Assembly: GCA_028565635.1 (NCBI GenBank)
Contig: JAOXYB010019184.1
Location: 1 to 17,923, forward strand
From: Phoronis ovalis
Taxonomy: Eukaryota > Phoronida > Phoronidae
Reading direction: 5' to 3'
Length of the DNA: 17,923 nucleotides
The notes under the pieces are model-generated. The model did no database searches, had not been told where the DNA came from, and worked only from the letters and a program-made list of their open reading frames with translations. Both the position numbers and the translations under genes were made by a program. Shown here in pieces: positions 1 to 6,894 of this stretch; the stretch's first letter is position 1; every line of letters starts with the position of its first letter.

Positions 1-60
1 TTTTATTTTTCATGCTCATGTTTTGCCATTTTTTATTTTTCATGCTCCATGTTCAGTACC
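1..60. repeat. Short 30-bp tandem repeat, about 1.8 copies
   Basis: The 17-base block TTTTATTTTTCATGCTC occurs at 1-17 and again at 31-47, giving a 30-bp period. The second copy drifts after about 25 bases. The repeat may extend left of the window. Function unknown; it is probably a small satellite or the edge of a decayed repeat. Confidence 0.7.
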
Positions 61-1430
61 CCTCTTGCCCCCCTGTTATGATGTTCACGACATTCATACA
101 CCTGTTACTGTGACAATATATCTGAGTGCATAGGAACCCCTCGGGGTCGCCCTATAATTAATTGCTTTAATCCATTTCACTATTAATATTATGACTATCT
201 GTATTATAATAGATTCTTGGCATGGATATATTAAATGTTGTATGGTAGGCTTACCATTCTTTCTTGCCTAGAACATTACTTCCTTTGCTTCGCGCAGGGG
301 GCGCCTGGCTTCGTGCAACGATCTCAGTTTTCACGTCTGGCACAGTTTTCCAGGCTTCTCATATACTTCCTAGACGTTGCATCATATTTTCTAAACATCA
401 CCCTTTTACATCTGAGATTTTCGAAAAGAAGAGAGGACAAGGCCTGGGAAGTAACGTGCCAGGCATGAAGTCTGTGTGTGGATGGGGGTGCTGGGAATAT
501 ATGCGAAGCCTGGGAAATAAGTGATATGTTTGAGGCCCGATTCAAGATTGCTGTGCGAGGTAAAGGAACTAGGTGCAATGCAAGAGCTATGATAGGTCTC
601 TAGGGACTAATGTCATTTTCCGTACTGATTTTTTTCTTTTAATTCGTAAAATATGTTTCACAATTTAACTAACCAACATTAAAGAGTGTATTAAATAATT
701 TAAATAATTAGTTTTTAAATTAAAAGCAATTACAATTTCTTAAGCTAGTGATTAATTTATACGCTAATACTACAGCCCAATTACTTATTTACCTAGGAGT
801 CTTAACTACCAAAACAATACAGACCAGGTAATCAAGAATTATGAATACTCCAGAGGCCAATTAACCACAAACAACAAATGAATACTGACATTTAAAACAG
901 TATATTCCTGAAACGAACCAGAGATCCTAGCGGCTAATCCTAATTATTAGCTACACCTCGAAGGTTAACAATATCTTCAAAAAATGTTTTTTTAATATAA
1001 TAATTGCAAGAAAGTTATTTCAACAATATACTTAGTGCATTTATAAATTTGTGTAATAAATTCAATAATACACAATATACATAACAAGAATATAAAAGAA
1101 TACTAAAATAGCAAATATGACTGTAAAACCTTTGTTTTACATTATTCAAATAAACTGCAATGTCATCAGTATAATATAATGAAATGTATATGTTTCTTAT
1201 GAAACTATTTGCCTTCACAAAACCTTTCAATTTGTCAACATAAATTAACTTATTATTACAACAGTATTATAAATTTCCAGTGTTGAAATCGGAGATCAGT
1301 GTCTCATGGAACTCATGATATCGTAGACAATATTGTTTCTGTAATACTAAAAACTTTAAGAAAAAATATGATGTATTGTCATTTTAAAATGTAATCCCGT
1401 GAAAAAGAGGCAGCTTTCACATTTCTCATC
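61..1430. other. Intergenic region without a recognisable gene
   Basis: No open frame here resembles a known protein. The left part, to about 600, is richer in G+C and holds repeat-like material (see 346-517). The frames of 71-86 codons seen there overlap on both strands, as expected for non-coding sequence. The part from 600 to 1430 is AT-rich and featureless. A 5-bp stem, ACCCC/GGGGT, lies near 136-147 but is too short to interpret. Confidence 0.6.
346..517. repeat. Imperfect inverted repeat, arms 346-373 and 491-517
   Basis: The left arm (346-373) contains CCAGGCTTCTCATATACTTC. It matches the reverse complement of the right arm (491-517), TTTCCCAGGCTTCGCATATA and following bases, with only a few mismatches over about 27 bp. 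The arms are separated by about 117 bp. A further GCCTGG...CCAGGC hairpin lies between them at 442-464. This is most likely a decayed non-autonomous transposon or palindromic repeat. No target-site duplication was confirmed. Confidence 0.55.
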
Positions 1431-1485
1431 ACGTCAAAGGAAAACGTCAAAGCAACATTATTTGATTTTTACAAAGAAGTGACGT
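1431..1485. promoter_or_regulatory. Cluster of three CGTCA half-sites upstream of the HSF-like gene
   Basis: ACGTCAAAG occurs at 1431-1439 and again at 1444-1452, a 13-bp period. The reverse orientation, TGACGT, lies at 1480-1485. CGTCA/TGACG is the half-site bound by CREB/ATF bZIP factors. The cluster sits about 50-100 bp before the start codon, where a TATA-less promoter would be expected. No TATA box and no proper inverted GAA/TTC heat-shock element was found here. A regulatory role is inferred from position and clustering only. Confidence 0.35.
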
Positions 1486-1512
1486 TTTACGCCTGCTTAA
1501 CGTTTTTCCAAA

Positions 1513-1536
1513 ATGTGTAACAACAGCACATCATGA
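1513..1536 (+). promoter_or_regulatory. Seven-codon upstream ORF whose stop overlaps the main start
   Basis: An ATG at 1513 opens a reading frame, MCNNSTS, that ends with TGA at 1534-1536. That stop overlaps the start codon of the HSF-like gene at 1533 as ATGA. If the mRNA begins upstream of 1513, ribosomes would meet this frame first, and translation of the main protein would depend on leaky scanning or reinitiation. The transcript start is unknown, so the element is conditional. Confidence 0.4.
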
Positions 1537-2789
1537 CTGATAAAGATTTCTGCAATGTTGCTCGGGGTGAAGTCAAACAAATGACTTTTCCTGAAAGGCT
1601 ATGGGTTATGATTCATGGCAACATTAACGGTGTCATTCAGTGGAATAAAGAAGGCTCGGGAATAATCATAAACCAAAAACATTTTAGTCAAAGGGCACTT
1701 AGAGATTATCCTGGTTTGATACGCAGTAACAATCTTGAAACATTTACGAAACAACTTCATGCTTATGGGTTCAGGAAGTATATTGAATGGTCAACAACCA
1801 AAACAGGGCTATATCAACCTAACCAAGCCGTCGCGTCACCAAATGACTTTGCTGAATATAGAAACGGTAATTTTATTCGTAACAAAGGAGAACTTTTATC
1901 GCTGATAAAGTATCAGAAGATTGGAATGACCAAAAAGGAAGACGTGCACAATTTATATCCGAATGGCTTCACAATCGTTATTCTCCCGAATGATACATTT
2001 TTTAGTCATGGGTCTAGCGCGATTGACGAAATAAATTCAGTGTCGGAACAACAGTTCACAGAAGAAAGTAAAAATGTATTACATCAAGCCATACGCTACG
2101 CGGAGGACAAGTTGACATATTCAGAAAACGATACTCAAGGTAGAATAGAAAATAGTACTCAGGGTAGGATGGAAAACCGTTTCGTATTTCAAGACAAACA
2201 TTTTAACTATGAACATTCACGAATTCCTCACTCTCGGTTGAATATGACCGGAAAAAAAACTTCATCAGAAGTAGAGTATGATCAGTCAACAGTACGGAGA
2301 GACGTTCTCTCTGGTGAAGCACATAATGCATTTGCGAAGAAGATGCCTCACACCGAATACCCTTTTACAAGCATTAACAACTTCCACAATACGTACTCGT
2401 GCATTTCTTCAACTTCTCCAGAAAACAGCCTTCCAATATCTCCATGTCGATTTGCACATTCTCACTATCCTCGTTTTCATCCTTACTTTCCGATATCCAA
2501 CAACCCGTCACGTAACGTTCTTATTCCATGTGCTATCACACCAAACGGAATGATACCAATGTCCCCTTCGTCACCGCATCTGAACTGGATGAATAGGTGC
2601 CCGAGATCAAAACATGACGATGCATCAGCATACTATAAAAACAATGTTCACAGTTGTGGTGGATTTAAATGCAATGAAACACCGTTGGATTTATCAAAAA
2701 CTTCAAAAATGAAATCTCCCTTTACATCGAAATTGCAGACAGTCTGCAATAATTCTAGACAAAACAAAGGTATGAAACAGCTCCTATAA
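1533..2789 (+). CDS. Heat-shock-factor-type DNA-binding protein (HSFY/HSF5-like), divergent
   Basis: This 418-residue protein is probably a nuclear transcription factor. Residues 17-127 match the HSF winged helix-turn-helix. FPERLW (19-24) fits the first helix and VIQWNKEGSGIIIN (34-47) the first strands. TFTKQLHAYGFRKY (70-83) fits the recognition helix and FAEYRNGNFIRNKGELLSLI (106-125) the closing strand and helix. Lys73 and His76 replace the usual Arg and Asn of the recognition helix, so DNA preference may be altered. No leucine-zipper trimerisation region is visible; HSFY/HSF5-like members also lack a canonical one. Residues 201-215 carry a duplicated TQGR(I/M)EN. The tail is rich in Ser, Pro and His and includes PLDLSK (384-389), a CtBP-binding-type motif that suggests repression. 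The gene has no intron inside the domain, so it may be a retrocopy. A possible donor at 2770 (AAAG|GTATGA) could extend it further. The ATG at 1533 is the first in frame before the domain. Confidence 0.85.
   Translation: MTDKDFCNVARGEVKQMTFPERLWVMIHGNINGVIQWNKEGSGIIINQKHFSQRALRDYPGLIRSNNLETFTKQLHAYGFRKYIEWSTTKTGLYQPNQAVASPNDFAEYRNGNFIRNKGELLSLIKYQKIGMTKKEDVHNLYPNGFTIVILPNDTFFSHGSSAIDEINSVSEQQFTEESKNVLHQAIRYAEDKLTYSENDTQGRIENSTQGRMENRFVFQDKHFNYEHSRIPHSRLNMTGKKTSSEVEYDQSTVRRDVLSGEAHNAFAKKMPHTEYPFTSINNFHNTYSCISSTSPENSLPISPCRFAHSHYPRFHPYFPISNNPSRNVLIPCAITPNGMIPMSPSSPHLNWMNRCPRSKHDDASAYYKNNVHSCGGFKCNETPLDLSKTSKMKSPFTSKLQTVCNNSRQNKGMKQLL
2133..2177 (+). repeat. 24-bp in-frame duplication inside the HSF-like gene
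   Basis: ACTCAAGGTAGAATAGAAAA (from 2133) is repeated 24 bp later, from 2157, with four changes. It encodes TQGRIEN at residues 201-207 and TQGRMEN at 209-215, with one Ser between. All four differences are A/G or C/T transitions, three of them silent. This fits an old slippage duplication kept in frame in the disordered region after the DNA-binding domain. Confidence 0.75.
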
Positions 2790-2824
2790 TAAAAATTTGC
2801 TGCCACAATTTTTTATAATGCAAG

Positions 2825-2830
2825 AATAAA
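2825..2830 (+). terminator. Poly(A) signal AATAAA of the HSF-like gene
   Basis: A canonical AATAAA lies 36 bases after the stop codon and is followed by a GT-rich stretch (TTATGTTATGTGCCAGTTATGT) that suits a downstream cleavage element. Another AATAAA at 2788-2793 overlaps the stop codon itself and is a less likely signal. Together they suggest a short 3' UTR. Confidence 0.55.
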
Positions 2831-2944
2831 TTGAATAGATTTATGTTATGTGCCAGTTATGTAGCAGTAATAAGCACAAAAAACATACCACCTCATTTGT
2901 TAGTCACTAGTCAAGAATAGTACACCCTATATCGTTTTATCAGT

Positions 2945-2987
2945 ACAGCATGCTGTTCTTGAAAGCATATATATCCGGGATATATAT
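2945..2987. repeat. Two adjacent perfect palindromes
   Basis: ACAGCATGCTGT (2945-2956) is a perfect 12-bp palindrome. Ten bases later ATATATATCC (2967-2976) pairs exactly with GGATATATAT (2978-2987) around one central G. They lie 115-155 bp past the HSF-like poly(A) signal. They may be protein-binding or cruciform sites, or chance in AT-rich DNA. Confidence 0.5.
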
Positions 2988-3183
2988 TCGGCTGCAGCTA
3001 TGTATTTCACACAAGATGTCACGGCGGTATACGCTATTTTTTATTTTACTAAAAAGCTTTTTGAAATAGGTATAATGGAATGATATATTTAAATCAACTG
3101 CGGGAGGAAAAAGTTTCGCACTATAACAACTTTCAGTGCTTTCCGGGAGTGCTTTTGATACAATCAAATCTTCAGCAGTGCTG

Positions 3184-3197
3184 GCGACACCTGGTGG
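3184..3197 (-). promoter_or_regulatory. CTCF-like motif
   Basis: Read on the minus strand, the 14 bases CCACCAGGTGTCGC fit the CTCF core pattern CCASYAGRKGGCGC at 13 of 14 positions. It lies in a locally GC-richer patch (about 3175-3210) within AT-rich DNA, between the HSF-like and EGF-TIR genes, where an insulator would make sense. CTCF and its binding specificity are conserved across bilaterians. Occupancy is inferred. Confidence 0.4.
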
Positions 3198-4141
3198 AGG
3201 CGGGAAACAAACCGGCTATTTTCTAAGTCTGGTAGTGATCCCTAGTATGCTGCATTTTGTAAAAGAACAATGACACGATTTTCCGTTCGCTGGCGCGATT
3301 AATTCACAAACTGGGAATGTTTGAAATCGACCGAGGAGGAGTTTACACTCACTGTAAAAATTGAAATAAAGTCACAATAAATCACTGAACAGTTTTACAT
3401 GTATCTTTTTCAGCGAAACCAAAGTGGCAAATGAAAATATCGCTAAAAGAGGACGCTCAGACTCCTCCCTCATGTACATCTGGCATAGGAAATCGTCTAC
3501 ATATACAAAATGAAGAATAAAAACTTCGATTATCAAAATCGAGTGCATGAAATATCCCATAGCGTCTGTATCTATATCTAAATCAATAAACACAGAGTTG
3601 CAGCAAACGTAGTTAAATACACTTTTTGATGATGTCATGATGATATCAATACAGCAGGTTTTTTGATTTTTTTTGTTATATTTCATTAATAAATAGTTAT
3701 CATTATTATTTTTATAGACACTGGATTTTCGTTTTCTTATTACGTATAGTATAATGTAATTGTATATTGAAAAGTTTATTATACAAATTAGTTCGATAAC
3801 CAATTAAATCCTTATACGTTGTCTTCGTTTACAATTTGCTTATATTGGATACCTTTAATAATCTAGTGTGTCCTTAGTTGACTTCTTACCTCATATACCC
3901 GTAACACTTGAACACCCCTCCATTCAATTAGTGTACATTATTAATCGGCACACGTATAGCTTATATAAGACAGAGCCATAACATATATACAATTACGTTC
4001 ATAACAACATTATTATTAAGTACTACGCAAATAATGTGTATGACTAGAATTGTGATCATGTTACGTGAATTTGTTTCGGGCTCAAACATACTATTGCAGG
4101 CCCTGTGTAATGAGTATTTTTTTTAAATGCGAACGTTGACA

Positions 4142-4300
4142 CTTTATTTGTAATTTTATAAACAAGATAATTATAAAATGAATTCTAAGAAAACGAGCAT
4201 ATATATTTTAAATTCCATTGTAATGTTATAAAAAACATTATTAACAAGGTAATTATGATGTCTATTATACAGAAAACGAGCTTTAAATTACAAATCAAAG
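4142..4300. mobile_element. Possible MITE-like element with terminal inverted repeats and an internal duplication
   Basis: The left end CTTTATTTGTAATTTTA (4142-4158) matches the reverse complement of the right end (4284-4300), CTTTGATTTGTAATTTA, allowing one gap. Inside are two diverged direct copies about 82 bp apart: ACAAGATAATTATAAAATG (from 4162) with AAACGAGC (4191), and ACAAGGTAATTATGATG (from 4244) with AAACGAGC (4274). The element is about 159 bp and encodes nothing. No clear target-site duplication was seen, so a simple tandem duplication of AT-rich DNA remains possible. Confidence 0.4.
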
Positions 4301-5680
4301 TTTGCATCCTAAAAAATGTGACGTACTAACCCCTGTACCGTATTTTCCTGAATATACGCGATGGATATCATTTTTGAGTTTCTGATGAGGATCGTTTATT
4401 TGAGACGCTTGTGTGTGAGAGTACCATGTTATTTATAATTATTTTCATTCAAACTCGGTGGAACCTTTAAATAGCTAGCAAATAGAAACACTCCAAACAA
4501 AGCAAATTAAAAAAAGTATTTTATTCAACCGTGTCAACTGGGAAGTGGGCGTTTATTTAATTGTTATCTTCCTAGGCTTTATTGATGGGATTGATAAATA
4601 GACAAATGTGCTTCTATTTGGAAGAATACGGTAAGATTCCGTTTCCAATGTTTCTGTAATATCCTTTCGCAATATTTTTTTCAATTACATCTATTTATCT
4701 TTAATTATAATTCCATGGTATAAATATTATTTCAAATTTCCGAATTAGGAGATTTCAATTATTCGTTCATCAACTATATGTACGATTTTTTTTTATTCAA
4801 CAATCACAAAGTTTACTATAGAAGCAATAATACACTTCCGAACATGAATGAAACAAGATTCAGAGAGAAATGTCACCATGGTAACATAAAATATATCTTT
4901 GAACTCAGAAGACACTTAATTGCAGTTGTTCAGTACAAGAAAGCATCTCTAAGGCAAATAATGTTGCACAGCGTGTTTGGAACCAATAACGGATATGAGA
5001 ATATTTGCCAGTTTCATAACAGGCAAGATCACGTGAATTGGAATATCCGCGTTGCAATTTCTTCATTTTGATATTAGATGCTTTATTGAGATGTTTAGTT
5101 ACCCATTTGGTGAACTTACTTAAATATGACTTCAAGCTTACGGCGGAAAAACGTCATGGGATAAATAAAATATTTTCACATGAGATATATTACTCATGGG
5201 ACGTGCGCATAAACTTCTTATCTATTTCTTCCTTTGAATGCAGGAAAGTGAAGTGTGCATCTAGAGACGATGTCGCCTAGAACGTAAGCGGCCGGTAAAA
5301 TTAACGGAAAAGTCATTTTGTGTGTGTACAAATTACTATTCATCTGCAGATGTGAGTTAGCTATATTATACATAAGTTGGATAGTAAGTCGATGTCTGGA
5401 CTACAGAGGACCAAGTATTCATTAATTAAAATATGTGATTATTAAGCTAATAAATATTAAATGCACTTGTAGAGAATGATATTGAATCAGTACAGGGCTT
5501 AAATCATATCTTTCAGAAAACATTTATTAATTTAAGTTTTATTGCATAATCTAAGGTTACGTATTAATCTGAATTTGTGAAACAACTGTAAAAAATATGT
5601 AATGTAACTGAGATGCTGTGGAACAGACGTTACAGTTCAAATGTTCGGCTCATTCTCAGATCCCCGTTCGATCACATATT
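4301..5680. other. Intergenic region before the EGF-TIR gene
   Basis: No supported gene. Open frames of 76-97 codons at 4778-5071, 4905-5135 (minus) and 5038-5280 overlap one another on both strands and resemble nothing I know. The stretch GTACCGTATTTTCCTGAATA (from 4335) is faintly like the ends of some DNA transposons. A perfect X-box lies at 4872-4885. Confidence 0.5.
4872..4885. promoter_or_regulatory. Perfect X-box palindrome (RFX-type site)
   Basis: GTCACCATGGTAAC is a perfect 14-bp palindrome. It fits the RFX/DAF-19 X-box consensus, two half-sites GTNRCC and RGYAAC separated by AT, at every position. X-boxes control ciliary and some immune genes, usually from close upstream of the target. 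Here the nearest mapped start is the EGF-TIR gene about 850 bp downstream, farther than usual, so the target is uncertain. Confidence 0.45.
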
Positions 5681-5687
5681 TATATAG
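5681..5687 (+). promoter_or_regulatory. Candidate TATA box for the EGF-TIR gene
   Basis: TATATAG (5681-5687) follows a GC-containing patch and lies 46 bases before the proposed ATG at 5733. A transcript starting about 30 bases downstream would have a 5' UTR of only about 20 bases. An initiator-like TCACATT lies at 5722-5728, a little too far for ideal TATA spacing. AT-rich surroundings make chance TATA matches common. Confidence 0.3.
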
Positions 5688-5716
5688 AGAGTTCTTAATT
5701 TATAAATTAAAATAGT

Positions 5717-5749
5717 ATGCGTCACATTCGTTATGTATGCACAACTTAA
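5717..5749 (+). promoter_or_regulatory. Short upstream ORF overlapping the EGF-TIR start
   Basis: An ATG at 5717 opens a ten-codon frame that stops at TAA (5747-5749), past the proposed start at 5733 and in another frame. If included in the mRNA it would lower translation of the receptor. Its presence depends on where transcription begins, which is unknown. Confidence 0.25.
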
Positions 5750-6894
5750 TTCCAAGAAAAGAAGATACTTTGTGTTAGTTATTACTGGATTGTGTTTATC
5801 TGGCGTTTTGTATTCTTTCATTGAAGTAATAAAACAAAGGAATATTGTTTTTGATATCTCAAATTGCCAGCTAAATAAGCCTAACATGCAACAACGGCTA
5901 AAGTCTAAAGAATCTCGTAATTATAAAAGTGACAATATTTATAGAGTAAAAATCCTAGACGGATATATCGTAAAATACTGGAAGGCATTATTTGATCCCA
6001 AAAAGGGGGATCGTTTGTGGAGAAAAAAACGTATGAAAAAATCCACCTTTTCCAGTGACGTCAGCACGGACACTATAACAAATACAAATCGTACCAGTAA
6101 CACATCGGTAAACCGAATAAACAAACAAACCACTTTAAGTTACGGTGCGCTACTAGGTACACACGAATCAACATTAACGGCTGGTGTTGAGACAGTAACA
6201 ACAAGCGAAATTTTGGACCCTAGTTCCAGAGCTACTACTGTTGGTTCTATTTCACAAGCTTTTACACCCACAACTATTTCTAACATTAAAGACTTTGCAC
6301 CAACAGCATCTTTGGCAACAAATAACGTATATAATAAACATATGAATCCAACTGAAGAAACAAAGATAACCAGTAATGCTTGCTTTCTGGGAAATATCTG
6401 TGAAAGGTATCGGCCATGCAAAAATGGTGGCATTTGTATTAATCACAATGATAACTGTTCTTATGAGTGCATTTGCTCAAGTAATTTTATTGGTAGTAAT
6501 TGCGGAATATCTAAATCCGTTTGCTTTGAAATGTGTGGGTATTACAACTGTACACTATACAATGGTGTACACGTTTGCTCTGATCAAATTGCACAAATTG
6601 GTCGAAAATGTGGAGGATATGAGTGTATTCATGGTTATTGTAAAAAAACGTCAGTTGACAGCATTCAGTATCATTGCATATGCAATGCGAATTATACTGG
6701 AAACAATTGTGAGCACTTATGTAATTTAAATTGTCAAAATGGTGGCCAATGTTACGTGTCCACAGATAATGAAAAACAATGCCACTGTCCTAATAATTTC
6801 GATGGAAATTACTGCGAGATCTCAAAACCATGTACTTTAGAGTGTTCGTGGGATGAAACATGTGTTTTTGAAAGTCGCAAAATGATTTGTCAAG
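5733..6894 (+). CDS. EGF-TIR exon 1: N-terminal hydrophobic segment, stalk, EGF-like modules
   Basis: This exon encodes residues 1-387 plus the first base of codon 388. It ends at CAAG|GTTGGT (donor GT at 6895), leaving phase 1. Reading through the donor gives only a short hydrophobic tail and a stop at 6959, which is best seen as intron read-through. Cysteine spacing C-x5-C-x5-C-x10-C-x-C-x8-C at 223-257 is textbook EGF. The large single exon for stalk plus all EGF modules is notable, because EGF modules are often one per exon. Confidence 0.8.

Larger units (their letters stand above)
2831..4141. other. Intergenic region after the HSF-like gene
   Basis: No convincing gene. A 143-codon open frame on the minus strand (3372-3803) shows no recognisable domain and a low-complexity Asn/Ile/Tyr composition. 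The sequence is AT-rich enough for such a frame to arise by chance. Points of interest are two palindromes at 2945-2987, a CTCF-like motif at 3184-3197, and an isolated TATA-like palindrome, CTTATATAAG, near 3960-3969 with no gene directly downstream. Confidence 0.5.

Noticed and set aside
2940-3167. 75-codon minus-strand open frame beside the palindromes
   Set aside because: No recognisable motif; length is compatible with chance.
3372-3803. 143-codon minus-strand open frame
   Set aside because: Rich in Ile, Asn, Tyr and Lys as expected from AT-rich DNA, with no domain, no signal peptide and no supporting promoter. Chance is the simplest reading, though a lineage-specific gene cannot be excluded.
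4778-5071. 97-codon plus-strand open frame spanning the X-box
   Set aside because: Overlaps open frames in other phases and on the other strand, resembles nothing known, and lacks clear splice or promoter signals.
5660-5680. tRNA B-box-like CCCGTTCGATCAC
   Set aside because: No A-box at the right distance and no acceptor or anticodon stems can be folded around it.
6376-6729. 117-codon open frame in a second phase of exon 1
   Set aside because: It is a shadow of the EGF-coding frame, whose regular cysteine spacing identifies the real one.
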